A DNA stretch of 19,396 nt from an uncultured Clostridia bacterium (GCA_945613045.1 CALZAG010000008.1:1-19396); one strand, 5' to 3'. Positions 5,959 through 13,514 are shown, numbered from the stretch's first letter. Notes: a model not told the origin generated them from the letters alone. A program made the numbers and translations.

Positions 5959-7985
5959 AAAATATCATTGTTGCAAAAAGCGCGGGCTTCTGCTTTGGAG
6001 TAAGCCGCTCGGTTAGTATGGCTGAAAAACTGCTTGAAGAGGGAAATGCGTATTCACTCGGTCCGCTTATTCACAATAACGACGTTGTATCATATTTGGA
6101 GGAAAAGGGGCTCAGCGTTATCGATACACCGGAGGAGCTGCCGGTGGACGGGCGGGTGATCATCCGTTCACACGGCGTCTCGAAAGAGGTGTACATGACT
6201 CTGAAGGAGAAAAGCGCGCAGGTATGTGATGCGACCTGCCCCAAGGTAAAGAAGATACATGAGCTTGTATCAGAGGCTTCGGATGCGGGACGCTTTGTCG
6301 TTATTATCGGTATGCACGGCCACCCTGAGGTAGAAGCCGTCGGCGGATGGTGCTCAGATTACGTTATATGCGAAAACATTTTGGAATTGTCTGAGCTGTT
6401 CAGTAATAATGCCGAATTGTTAGATAAACCCATAACGATGGTCGTTCAAACAACGCAAACTCGCAGTAATTTTACCGAATGTGCAAATTTCTTAAAAAAA
6501 ATGTGTACAAACACACAAATCTTTGATACAATATGTGGAGCGACGTCCAAGAGACAGGAGGAAGCTGAAAAAATCGCAGCTTTGTGCGGCGCGATGGTCG
6601 TTATAGGCGGAAAACACAGCGCGAACAGCGTGCATCTTGCGGAGATCTGCCGCAGGGGATGCGATAATGTTCAGTTTATCTCAAAAGCAGATGAGCTTGA
6701 CATGGACAGGCTGTCGGGCGCTGAGTCCGTGGGCATTACGGCCGGAGCTTCCACCCCGTCGTGGATAATTAAGGAGGTAAGTAATAAGATGAGCGAAGAA
6801 ATCAAAATTGATGCTGCTGCAGCAGAGGAGAAGGAGCTGTCCTTCGACGAAATGCTGGAGGAATCCATCAAAACTATATATAATGGAGACAAGGTAACCG
6901 GCTGTGTTATTGCTATTACCGGCACTGAGATCAGTGTTGATATTGGCGCTAAGTACTCGGGTTTTATTCCTACCACCGAGTTTACTGATGACGGCATCAA
7001 TGTTGAAGACGCTGTTAAGGTCGGCGATACCATCGAGGCCGTTGTCGTTCGGGTAAACGACGTAGAGGGCACCGTTATGCTCTCCAAGAAGCGCCTTGAC
7101 GCTGCAAAGAGCTGGATCGCAGTTGAGGAGGCCGTTGAAAACGGTAATTTCCTTGAAGGCGTTGTTACCGAGGAGAACAAGGGCGGCATCGTTGTTTCAG
7201 TTAACGGAGTACGCGTTTTCGTCCCCGCATCCCAGTCCGGCCTGCCCAAGGATGCAGATTTGAGCCAGCTTCTCAAGCAGAAGGTCCGCGTAAAGATCAC
7301 CGAGGTCAACCGCGGCCGCAAGCGCGTTGTCGGCTCCATCCGTGCAGTCATTCAGAAGGAGCGCCGTGAGCGTGCCGAGGCCATCTGGAACGAGATGGAA
7401 GTCGGCAATAAGTACCACGGTACCGTCAAATCAATGACCAGCTACGGTGCATTTGTCGATATCGGCGGTATTGACGGTATGGTTCACGTATCCGAGATGA
7501 GCTGGGGCCGTATAAAGAACCCCGCCGAGATGTTCAGCGTAGGTGACGAGGTCGACGTCTATGTCATCAGCTTTGACCGTGAAAAGAGAAAAATCTCACT
7601 TGGCTACAAGGATCCCGCTGAAAATCCCTGGCTCAAGTTCACCAGCACATACAATGTCGGCGACACTGCTGAAGTCAAGATAGTAAAGCTCATGACTTTC
7701 GGTGCGTTCGCGGAGGTTCTCCCCGGTGTCGACGGCCTTATCCACATTTCTCAGATCGCAAACCGCCGCATCGGCAAGCCCGAGGAAGTCTTGACAGTCG
7801 GCGATGTTGTTGAGGCCAAGATAACCGCCATCGATATGGATAACCACAAGATCTCTCTCTCCATCCGCGCACTTGCCGAGCCTGCGGCACAGCCGGTGGC
7901 TGTTGAAGAGGAAAACGGCGAAGATGCGCTCGTCTACGAGGTATCGACTGACGGCGAGGCCAAGGGCGACTTAGTCGAGGAATAA
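5955..7985 (+). CDS. ispH: IspH (HMBPP reductase) fused to ribosomal protein S1
   Basis: One 676-residue frame with two known activities. Residues 1 to about 278 are IspH, the [4Fe-4S] enzyme of the last MEP-pathway step that turns HMBPP into IPP and DMAPP; the cluster ligands Cys13 (AGFCFGV), Cys95 (DATCPKV) and Cys194 (DTICGAT) are all present, as are GPLIHN and GITAGASTP. Residues 279-676 are a ribosomal S1-like protein with four S1 RNA-binding repeats at about 311-380, 397-463, 484-551 and 569-637, and an acidic tail. The fusion is known in Clostridia. The ATG at 5955 overlaps the cmk stop. A perfect AAGGAGG before the in-frame Met279 suggests that free S1 is also made, and the S1 half uses a more restricted, high-expression-like codon set. 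A terminator follows. Confidence 0.95.
   Translation: MKNIIVAKSAGFCFGVSRSVSMAEKLLEEGNAYSLGPLIHNNDVVSYLEEKGLSVIDTPEELPVDGRVIIRSHGVSKEVYMTLKEKSAQVCDATCPKVKKIHELVSEASDAGRFVVIIGMHGHPEVEAVGGWCSDYVICENILELSELFSNNAELLDKPITMVVQTTQTRSNFTECANFLKKMCTNTQIFDTICGATSKRQEEAEKIAALCGAMVVIGGKHSANSVHLAEICRRGCDNVQFISKADELDMDRLSGAESVGITAGASTPSWIIKEVSNKMSEEIKIDAAAAEEKELSFDEMLEESIKTIYNGDKVTGCVIAITGTEISVDIGAKYSGFIPTTEFTDDGINVEDAVKVGDTIEAVVVRVNDVEGTVMLSKKRLDAAKSWIAVEEAVENGNFLEGVVTEENKGGIVVSVNGVRVFVPASQSGLPKDADLSQLLKQKVRVKITEVNRGRKRVVGSIRAVIQKERRERAEAIWNEMEVGNKYHGTVKSMTSYGAFVDIGGIDGMVHVSEMSWGRIKNPAEMFSVGDEVDVYVISFDREKRKISLGYKDPAENPWLKFTSTYNVGDTAEVKIVKLMTFGAFAEVLPGVDGLIHISQIANRRIGKPEEVLTVGDVVEAKITAIDMDNHKISLSIRALAEPAAQPVAVEEENGEDALVYEVSTDGEAKGDLVEE
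6504..6532 (+). promoter_or_regulatory. Possible internal promoter inside ispH, ahead of the S1 half
   Basis: TGTACA (6504-6509), a 17-base spacer and TACAAT (6527-6532) lie in an AT-rich patch within ispH. A start near 6539 would give an S1-only message with a leader of about 250 bases. The -35 box matches consensus at four of six positions and the -10 at five of six. In AT-rich coding DNA such matches can arise by chance. Confidence 0.3.
6771..6791 (+). promoter_or_regulatory. rpsA: Internal ribosome binding site and start codon for free S1
   Basis: AAGGAGG (6771-6777) lies 11 bases before ATG 6789, in frame with ispH. Initiation here would yield a 398-residue protein beginning MSEEIKIDA, the normal start of a stand-alone clostridial S1 with four S1 repeats. 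The Shine-Dalgarno match is better than that of ispH itself. Known biology makes separate S1 plausible because ribosomal protein demand far exceeds IspH demand; whether it happens is an inference. Confidence 0.6.
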
Positions 7986-8004
7986 TTTTAAAATAACAGT
8001 TTGT

Positions 8005-8040
8005 AATAGCCTGCTGAGTTTTCAGCAGGCTGTTTATATT
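8005..8040 (+). terminator. Intrinsic terminator after ispH-rpsA
   Basis: AGCCTGCTGA (8008-8017) pairs perfectly with TCAGCAGGCT (8022-8031) around a GTTT loop, followed by the U-rich GTTTATATT. Flanking A-A/T-T pairs extend the stem. It lies about 20 bases past the stop. Confidence 0.88.
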
Positions 8041-8069
8041 GAAAAATCAAGAAAATTAAGCTAATTTCC

Positions 8070-8098
8070 TTGCAAAGATTAAACAATTTGTGTATAAT
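8070..8098 (+). promoter_or_regulatory. Sigma-A promoter for carD-ispD-ispF
   Basis: TTGCAA (8070-8075), exactly 17 bases, then a perfect TATAAT (8093-8098). It sits between the preceding terminator and the CarD-family gene, giving a leader of about 30 bases. Confidence 0.82.
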
Positions 8099-8135
8099 TG
8101 TTATATACGAATGATTATTGTAAGGAGGAGTCGTC

Positions 8136-8609
8136 TTGTTCGAGATCGGCGATTACATTGCTCATCCCATGCATGGTGCTGGCGTAATTGAGAGCATAGT
8201 GACCAAGAAAATCAACGGTGCCGAACGGGATTACTATGTCCTTAAGCTCCCGGTTGGGGATATGGTCGTAATGGTTCCGGTAGATGGATGTGAGAGCATT
8301 GGGGTAAGAGCCATAATCAGCGACTCGGAGGCCAGGAAGGTGCTCAGCTCTTTTTCCGGGCTTGAGATATGCATGACGCAAAACTGGAATAAACGCTACA
8401 GGGAAAATATGGATTTACTTAAAAGCGGAGATCTGCTTAAGGTCGCGGCAGTCGTCAAGGGACTTATATGCCGCGATAATGAGCGCGGCCTGTCGACAGG
8501 TGAAAGAAAAATGCTTCACTCCGCAAAACAGATTCTTATATCCGAGCTTGTGATCGCAATGAGTGCTGATTATGCTCAAATCGAAAAAGCGCTGTATGCT
8601 TCCATATGA
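8136..8609 (+). CDS. CarD/CdnL family transcriptional regulator
   Basis: A 157-residue protein beginning MFEIGDYIAHPMHGAGVIESI, the family's N-terminal RNA-polymerase-interacting Tudor-like domain (about 1-65; YYVLKLPVGDMVVMVPVDG), followed by an all-helical C-terminal domain (about 70-157; MLHSAKQILISELVIAM). CarD proteins bind the RNA polymerase beta subunit and stabilise open promoter complexes. The start is TTG 8136, not an ATG: AAGGAGGAG (8122-8130) is ideally placed five to seven bases upstream, and the translation matches the family's first residues. It has its own promoter and shares a unit with ispD and ispF. Its stop overlaps an upstream candidate start of ispD (ATGA at 8606). Confidence 0.92.
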   Translation: MFEIGDYIAHPMHGAGVIESIVTKKINGAERDYYVLKLPVGDMVVMVPVDGCESIGVRAIISDSEARKVLSSFSGLEICMTQNWNKRYRENMDLLKSGDLLKVAAVVKGLICRDNERGLSTGERKMLHSAKQILISELVIAMSADYAQIEKALYASI

Positions 8610-8623
8610 ATACGAGGTTATTT

Positions 8624-9358
8624 ATGTCTGTAATTGATAAACTTTTAAAATTCAAAACAACTGCGCCCGACTTCTGCTCGGCGGTCGTGCTGGCTGCGGG
8701 AAATTCCCAGCGCATGGGAAAGGATAAGATACTTATGCCCATAGGCGGGGCTCCTGTCATTGCCCATACGCTGAAAGCTCTGCAAAGCTCGGATATAATT
8801 GATGAGATAGTTATCGTAACTAAGTACGAGAGCATACAGGAGATCGCCGATATATGCAATGAACATGGAATCAGCAAGGCCAGCCGAGTCATTCGAGGCG
8901 GCAAAACAAGGCTTGAATCGGCGCTGATCGGTGTAAGCAACGTAAGTGAAAAGGCAACGCTCATTGCCATACATGACGGGGCGAGACCGTTTGTGACCGA
9001 AAAGTTAATCGATCGTGTTGTACATGCAGCCAAGACTCATTCAGCAGCAGCTCCCGCTGTCACGGCGAGCGACACCGTAAGGCTCCTTAACAGCAAGGGC
9101 GCCGTTACTGCAACCCCTGACAGGGATCTTGTCGCTCTTGTGCAGACTCCTCAGGTCTTTCTCGCCGAGCTTATCAAGGCGGCCCTGACCCGTGCTATGG
9201 ATAAGGGCTTCAGGGTCACCGACGATTGCTCAGCCGTCGAGGCAATGGGGTATAAGGTAACGATAGTCGCGGGAGAGGCAGATAATATCAAGCTTACCAC
9301 AACAAGGGACATCTATGCTGCCGAAGGTATCCTCGCCGAAAGGAGAGGCAAACAATGA
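8624..9358 (+). CDS. ispD: 2-C-methyl-D-erythritol 4-phosphate cytidylyltransferase
   Basis: Third step of the MEP isoprenoid pathway: CTP plus MEP gives CDP-ME. The 244-residue protein has the nucleotide-binding motif VVLAAGNSQRMGKDK (about 21-35), the conserved HDGARPFV segment, TPQ in LVQTPQVF and VTDDCSAVEAMG near the C-terminus. ATG 8624 is preferred because GAGG (8614-8617) is six bases upstream; the alternative ATG 8606 overlaps the CarD-family stop and would add six residues (MNTRLF) but lacks its own ribosome binding site. Either start leaves about 17 extra residues before the usual family beginning. The gene is coupled to ispF by an ATGA overlap, the standard ispDF pairing. Confidence 0.94.
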   Translation: MSVIDKLLKFKTTAPDFCSAVVLAAGNSQRMGKDKILMPIGGAPVIAHTLKALQSSDIIDEIVIVTKYESIQEIADICNEHGISKASRVIRGGKTRLESALIGVSNVSEKATLIAIHDGARPFVTEKLIDRVVHAAKTHSAAAPAVTASDTVRLLNSKGAVTATPDRDLVALVQTPQVFLAELIKAALTRAMDKGFRVTDDCSAVEAMGYKVTIVAGEADNIKLTTTRDIYAAEGILAERRGKQ

Positions 9359-9822
9359 GGATAGGCCATGGCTATGATGTGCACAGACTTGTTGAGGGCA
9401 GAAAGCTTATCCTCGGAGGAGTCTGCATCCCCCACGAAAAGGGCCTCCTCGGACATTCCGACGCCGATGTGCTGTGCCACGCTATTATGGACGCTCTGCT
9501 TGGAGCGGCAGCTTTGGGCGACATTGGAAAATTATTCCCGGATTCCGACGATAAATTTCTGGGAGCAGACAGCATCGAGCTGCTGAGAGAAGTTTGTTCT
9601 GTTATAAATGCCAACGGCTATAAGCTTATTAACATTGACAGTACGGTCATTGCTCAGAAGCCCAAGCTGTCGCCGTATATAGAAAAAATGCGCATGACGC
9701 TGGCCGCGGCAATGGATATCCCCACTGATTGCGTCAGCGTTAAGGCCACCACCGAGGAGAAGCTCGGCTTTACCGGAGCGGAGCTCGGCATCGCAGCTCA
9801 CGCCGTTGCGCTTATAGAATAA
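9355..9822 (+). CDS. ispF: 2-C-methyl-D-erythritol 2,4-cyclodiphosphate synthase
   Basis: Fifth step of the MEP pathway, cyclising CDP-ME 2-phosphate to MEcPP with loss of CMP; active as a trimer. The 155-residue protein has the whole family pattern: MRIGHGYDVHRL with metal ligands Asp8 and His10, LLGHSDADVLCHAIMDALLGAA with His42 as third ligand, GDIGKLFPDSD, and KATTEEKLGFTG at the CMP-binding end. The start overlaps the ispD stop (ATGA, 9355-9358), and AGGAGAGG just before it (about 9340-9347) can serve as ribosome binding site. A terminator follows immediately, so ispF ends this unit. Confidence 0.97.
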   Translation: MRIGHGYDVHRLVEGRKLILGGVCIPHEKGLLGHSDADVLCHAIMDALLGAAALGDIGKLFPDSDDKFLGADSIELLREVCSVINANGYKLINIDSTVIAQKPKLSPYIEKMRMTLAAAMDIPTDCVSVKATTEEKLGFTGAELGIAAHAVALIE

Positions 9823-9826
9823 GTTG

Positions 9827-9851
9827 AAACAGCCGCAGCGCGGCTGTTTTT
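9827..9851 (+). terminator. Intrinsic terminator after ispF
   Basis: AAACAGCCGC (9827-9836) pairs with GCGGCTGTTT (9840-9849) around the three-base loop AGC, running straight into a T-tract. It starts four bases past the ispF stop. Confidence 0.92.
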
Positions 9852-9855
9852 GACT

Positions 9856-9884
9856 TTGGCAAATATGTTACGGCCGCATAGAAT
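9856..9884 (+). promoter_or_regulatory. Sigma-A promoter for the DUF3343/desulfurase unit
   Basis: TTGGCA (9856-9861), 17 bases, TAGAAT (9879-9884), each one base from consensus. It begins right after the ispF terminator and ends 23 bases before the start codon at 9908. Confidence 0.75.
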
Positions 9885-9907
9885 GAAATAAAAAGAAGGG
9901 GATTTCT

Positions 9908-10159
9908 ATGCGCTATTTAATCATGTGCCGCTCGCTGACATATGCTCAAAGGGCGGCAAAAATTCTGGAACGCCATGCTATTTCCGCAGGAGTAACAAAG
10001 GCTCCCGCGGGGCTAAGCGGCAACGGCTGCAGCTATTGTGTTACGGTTTCATATGGCAAAGGTATAGCGGCGGCTGACATTCTGCGGCGGGAGGGGCTGC
10101 TGCAGGGGAAGATATTCGAACAGCACCCGGACAATACGTTCAAGGAGGTGTTCTTTTGA
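9908..10159 (+). CDS. DUF3343 small protein, putative S/Se carrier
   Basis: An 83-residue protein beginning MRYLIMCRSLTYAQRAAKIL, with a pair of cysteines in GCSYC (Cys41, Cys44) and a C-terminal acidic/aromatic end. Size, N-terminal pattern and the neighbouring desulfurase-like gene match DUF3343, a family described as putative selenium/sulfur carriers. No enzymatic role is proven. AGAAGGGGA (about 9894-9902) is a good ribosome binding site for ATG 9908. The stop overlaps the TTG start of the next gene, a coupling that fits a donor-carrier pair. The Cys pair is a candidate for accepting a persulfide from the desulfurase (inference). Confidence 0.82.
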   Translation: MRYLIMCRSLTYAQRAAKILERHAISAGVTKAPAGLSGNGCSYCVTVSYGKGIAAADILRREGLLQGKIFEQHPDNTFKEVFF

Positions 10160-11277
10160 TATATCTCGATTCTGCCGCAACAAGCCACCTTAAGCCCACC
10201 GCGGTGAAAAGGGCCATGGTCAATGCCATGGAGACAATGGCAAGCCCGGGCAGGGGCGCCTACGGCGCGGCAATGAAAGCTGCCGACAAGGTATACGAAT
10301 GCCGCGAGCTCGCTTGCAGACTGTTTAATTTTTCCGAGCCTCAGAACGTGGTGTTTACATTAAACGCTACCCATGCATTGAACATTGCCATAAGAACGCT
10401 TGTGTCAAGGGGAGATAAGGTCATTATATCAGGATATGAGCATAATTCCGTCACACGTCCGCTTAACTTTATTGGAGCGAAAACTGTCGTCGCTGCTTCG
10501 CCCTTGTTTGATACCGGTTCAGTTATACCGGCGATCGAGCGCAATATTTCAGGGGCAAAGGCCGTTGTGTGGAATCATGTATCAAATGTATTTGGTTATA
10601 TTCAGCCGATCTATGATATTGCGGAGCTATGCAGAAGGCACAACGTCCCTCTGATTGTGGACGCCTCGCAATCGGCAGGTATATGCAGACTCGATATGGC
10701 AGAACTAAACGCTGCGTTTGTGGCTATGCCCGGGCATAAGGGCCTGCTGGGGCCGCAGGGGACCGGAATACTGCTGTGCGGTGAAACGCCTGCGCCGCTG
10801 ATATGCGGCGGGACCGGTTCTGAGAGCGCGCTTCAGTCAATGCCGGAGTATCTGCCTGACAGGGCTGAGGCCGGAACTCATAACGTTGTCGGCATAGCAG
10901 GTCTTTGTGAGGGAATACGATACGTGCTAAGCCACGGCGCTGAGAATATCGGGGAATACGAAGCAAGGCTCTGCCGCCGCGCGTCAATCAGGCTCAAAAA
11001 GTCGCCGCAGCTACGGATATTTGCATCCGAGACAGATAATCAGGCCGGAGTCCTGTCTGTTCAGCACAGCACTATGGACTGCGAAGCCTTCTGCAGTATG
11101 CTCGGAAAACGCGGCATCGCCGCGCGCTGCGGGCTCCACTGCGCCCCTTTGGCACACAGCACTGCCGGCACGATCGAAAGAGGCACGGTAAGGCTGAGCT
11201 TCTCGCCTTTTATAACGCAGGCACAGGCCGACAGGGCCTGCGGTATTATAGAAAGTGTCGCAGGGCATGAAAATTAA
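10156..11277 (+). CDS. Cysteine desulfurase-like aminotransferase class V (EF2568 type)
   Basis: A 373-residue PLP enzyme. IYLDSAATSHLKP at the N-terminus, NATHALNIAIR, the PLP-phosphate region, VDASQSAG (Asp169, Gln172) and AMPGHKGLLGPQGTG with Lys195 as the Schiff-base lysine define the class V fold. RCGLHCAPLAH holds Cys329 at the position of the catalytic persulfide-forming Cys of SufS/CsdB enzymes, with an additional Cys325. The enzyme likely releases sulfur (or selenium) from cysteine. The group next to DUF3343 is the EF2568-type family, often found near selenium-related genes; none are present here. The TTG start at 10156 is set by AAGGAGG (10142-10148) and the overlap with the previous stop. 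No clear terminator follows. Confidence 0.9.
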   Translation: MIYLDSAATSHLKPTAVKRAMVNAMETMASPGRGAYGAAMKAADKVYECRELACRLFNFSEPQNVVFTLNATHALNIAIRTLVSRGDKVIISGYEHNSVTRPLNFIGAKTVVAASPLFDTGSVIPAIERNISGAKAVVWNHVSNVFGYIQPIYDIAELCRRHNVPLIVDASQSAGICRLDMAELNAAFVAMPGHKGLLGPQGTGILLCGETPAPLICGGTGSESALQSMPEYLPDRAEAGTHNVVGIAGLCEGIRYVLSHGAENIGEYEARLCRRASIRLKKSPQLRIFASETDNQAGVLSVQHSTMDCEAFCSMLGKRGIAARCGLHCAPLAHSTAGTIERGTVRLSFSPFITQAQADRACGIIESVAGHEN

Positions 11278-11288
11278 TTATTATTTAA

Positions 11289-11317
11289 TTGCCTTTTCCA
11301 AATATATATTATATAAT
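11289..11317 (+). promoter_or_regulatory. Sigma-A promoter for the cdaA operon
   Basis: TTGCCT (11289-11294), exactly 17 bases, then a perfect TATAAT (11312-11317) in a strongly AT-rich stretch. Transcription from about 11324 would give a leader of about 66 bases before cdaA. Confidence 0.8.
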
Positions 11318-11331
11318 ATAGTGATTAAATT

Positions 11332-11366
11332 CGCAGTACGTTGCGGACTGCCTGTGCAGTCCGCAA
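11332..11366 (+). promoter_or_regulatory. Structured 5' leader of cdaA with alternative pairings
   Basis: TTGCGGACTGC (11341-11351) and GCAGTCCGCAA (11356-11366) form a perfect 11-pair stem with the loop CTGT. There is no U-tract after it, so it is not a standard terminator. An upstream segment, CGCAGT (11332-11337), can also pair with parts of the left arm (GCAGT with ACTGC; CGCA with TGCG), so two mutually exclusive folds are possible. The hairpin lies about 17 bases after the predicted transcription start and 23 bases before the start codon. It may stabilise the mRNA or act in regulation; no known riboswitch pattern is recognised. Confidence 0.55.
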
Positions 11367-11389
11367 AGATAGATTAGTGGGGATCATAA

Positions 11390-12277
11390 ATGCAGGAATT
11401 ATCGAGTTATTTCATAAGAATGCTCAATTACATTTCAACGATAGGTTTTTGGGATGCAGTTGATATCCTGATTGTCGCCTATCTGTTTTATAAAGTTATT
11501 GATTTGGTGCGCAAGACAAGCTCCTATAATCTCGCCAAGGGCATTTTCTTCCTTTTGATCGCAATGTTTTTGTCGGGTGTGGCTCACCTGACCATGATAA
11601 ACTATATACTGAAAAAAACAGTCGAGATCGGTCTTATCGCGCTGGTCATCATTTTCCAGCCTGAGCTCAGGAAACTGCTTGCGAAAATGGGTAGCCAGAA
11701 CCTCTACGGAATTTTCTCGCCGAAGCTCAGGGCTGAGAGCGAGGTGGAAGCCGCCATAACCCAGACTGTCCTTGCCTGCGACCAGATGTCCAAGACCAAG
11801 ACCGGAGCGCTTATCATATTTGAGCGCAATATCAAGCTCAGCGATATTATGACCACCGGAACAATCATAGACGCCGACACAACGGCCGAGCTGTTGAAAA
11901 ATATATTCTATCCCAAAGCCCCGCTGCATGACGGAGCGCTTATTATCCGCAATGCAAGGATCGCAGCAGCCGGATGTGTGCTGCCGCTGACGAACAAGAC
12001 AAACCTCAGTAAAGACCTCGGAATGCGCCATCGTGCCGGCATCGGCGCCAGCGAACAGTCTGACGCAGTCATCGTGATCGTATCTGAGGAGACCGGAGCA
12101 ATATCCATTGCGGTTGAGGGCATGCTTAAGCGTAACCTTAATCTGGCGACATTTGAGAAGCTCCTGCGCAACGAGCTTGTGCGGGAGGAAAGCAGGAAGA
12201 GCACAGCGTCAGAGATTTTTTCACGTTTTTTCAGCAAACGTAAGGTGAACAGTGATGGAACAGAAAAAAAGAACTAA
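11390..12277 (+). CDS. cdaA: Diadenylate cyclase CdaA
   Basis: A 295-residue membrane enzyme that makes the second messenger c-di-AMP from two ATP. Three hydrophobic segments (about 18-38, 49-67 and 76-90) are followed by the DAC domain (about 115-250), with the catalytic motifs LHDGALII (Asp181-Gly-Ala183) and GMRHRAGIG (Arg213-His-Arg215) intact. ATG 11390 has GGGG at 11379-11382 as ribosome binding site. It is the first gene of the operon and overlaps cdaR by 23 bases, the typical cdaA-cdaR arrangement; glmM, the usual third gene, is missing and an RseC-like gene follows instead. c-di-AMP controls potassium and osmolyte balance and links to cell-wall homeostasis. Confidence 0.96.
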   Translation: MQELSSYFIRMLNYISTIGFWDAVDILIVAYLFYKVIDLVRKTSSYNLAKGIFFLLIAMFLSGVAHLTMINYILKKTVEIGLIALVIIFQPELRKLLAKMGSQNLYGIFSPKLRAESEVEAAITQTVLACDQMSKTKTGALIIFERNIKLSDIMTTGTIIDADTTAELLKNIFYPKAPLHDGALIIRNARIAAAGCVLPLTNKTNLSKDLGMRHRAGIGASEQSDAVIVIVSEETGAISIAVEGMLKRNLNLATFEKLLRNELVREESRKSTASEIFSRFFSKRKVNSDGTEKKN

Positions 12278-13514
12278 AAAGTTATATGACAGCAAAGTCT
12301 TTTGGATGATCGTGTCGCTGCTCTGCTCATTGGTAATGTGGGCATACGTCTCAAGCCTTGATTCCACAGACAAGGAGATAACCGTCAGCGGTATTGCGGT
12401 GGAGTTCAGGGGGCAGGATGAGCTTCTGGCTGACAGGAGCCTGTCCATAGCGAGTGTTGATACCGAGACTGTAAGTATTGTTGTGCGCGGTGAGCGCAGC
12501 AACATCACCAAGCTCAGGTCAAGCGACATAAAAGCAGTCATAGACGTCAGCAATATCACCCAGCCCAACGATATGACATGGGCTTATAAACTTGAGTTCC
12601 CCGACTATGTGGATGCAAACAGCATCACCGTAGTCAGGAAAAATCCTGAGACAATTAACTTTACGGTCGTAAGGAATGCCAAAAAGACCGTTGAGGTCAA
12701 GGGCAGCTTCGAGGGGACGATTGCCGAGGGCTGCGTAGCCGAGGAATTCGTCTTTGAGCCAGGTACGATCGTTGTTGAGGGGCCTGAGGCAAGCATAGAG
12801 AAGATAGACCATGCGTGGGTCACCTTCGGTAAGAATCAAACCATTGAATCGACCTACAGCGAGGAGGCTGCATTCATCTTGATGGATGCAGACGATAATC
12901 CTTGTTCAAAGGAGGGCCTTATGTTCTCTGTAGATACGATCAAGGCAACCCAGCCTATCCTGAAATCCAAAGAAGTGCCGCTGAGGGTAAATCTAATCTC
13001 CGGTGGAGGCATTACAGCTGCTGACTGCACTGTAAGCATCGACCCGCAGACGATAAAAATTGCCGGAGATTCCCGAATTGTTGACGATCTGGACTTTATT
13101 GAGATTGGCGCGATAGATCTTTCGTCCTTCGTAAGCGGCTATGAGCACACATTTACCATCGAACTTGAGGAAGGGATCCAGAACCTGACCGGCGTGTCTG
13201 AGGCAAAGGTCATAGTCGAGGTTGAGGGAACCAGCACCAAGACCTTTACTACAACGAATATATCCTGCAGGGGAGTCAGCAGCGGTTATAATGCGACGAT
13301 CGACACCAAGGAGGTAGAGGTAACACTCAGAGCGCTGAGCAGTGAAGTCCTTGAAAGCATCACGGCAGATGACATAAGCGTTATTGCGGATCTATCCGAT
13401 TACGGCGCAACGACAGGACAGGTGATAGTCAACGCAAAAGTCCTTGTCAGCGGTTATGATAATGTCGGAGCTATCGGCGAAGTAAGGGTAACCGTAACGA
13501 TTTATAAAGAATAA
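12255..13514 (+). CDS. cdaR: CdaR, YbbR-domain regulator of CdaA
   Basis: A 419-residue protein with a basic N-terminus (MEQKKRTKKLYDSK), one membrane segment (about 15-33) and a long outer portion made of YbbR repeats: about four repeats, each ending in a V-x-V/I-type beta strand such as INFTVV, VIVEVEG and VRVTVTIYKE. YbbR proteins bind CdaA in the membrane and modulate its activity. ATG 12255 is chosen with AAGGTG at 12242-12247; a GTG directly before it (12252) would add one Met. The gene lies at the end of cdaA with an overlap of 23 bases. Weak conservation outside the membrane segment is normal for this family. Confidence 0.93.
   Translation: MEQKKRTKKLYDSKVFWMIVSLLCSLVMWAYVSSLDSTDKEITVSGIAVEFRGQDELLADRSLSIASVDTETVSIVVRGERSNITKLRSSDIKAVIDVSNITQPNDMTWAYKLEFPDYVDANSITVVRKNPETINFTVVRNAKKTVEVKGSFEGTIAEGCVAEEFVFEPGTIVVEGPEASIEKIDHAWVTFGKNQTIESTYSEEAAFILMDADDNPCSKEGLMFSVDTIKATQPILKSKEVPLRVNLISGGGITAADCTVSIDPQTIKIAGDSRIVDDLDFIEIGAIDLSSFVSGYEHTFTIELEEGIQNLTGVSEAKVIVEVEGTSTKTFTTTNISCRGVSSGYNATIDTKEVEVTLRALSSEVLESITADDISVIADLSDYGATTGQVIVNAKVLVSGYDNVGAIGEVRVTVTIYKE

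Noticed and set aside
8606..8626. ATG 8606 as start of ispD.
   Set aside because: It overlaps the previous stop, which could allow coupling, but it has no ribosome binding site. ATG 8624 has GAGG six bases before it. Not fully excluded.
11356..11377. cdaA leader hairpin as terminator of the desulfurase unit.
   Set aside because: The sequence after the stem (AGATAGATTAG) has no T-tract, and a strong promoter precedes the hairpin, so it belongs to the cdaA message.
12252..12290. In-phase A-AAA-AAG heptamer at the end of cdaA, in the overlap with cdaR, as a possible programmed frameshift to make a CdaA-CdaR fusion.
   Set aside because: A -1 slip at this site does not enter the cdaR frame (which is +1 relative to cdaA); it only adds about a dozen unrelated residues. 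Separate starts with a ribosome binding site explain cdaR.
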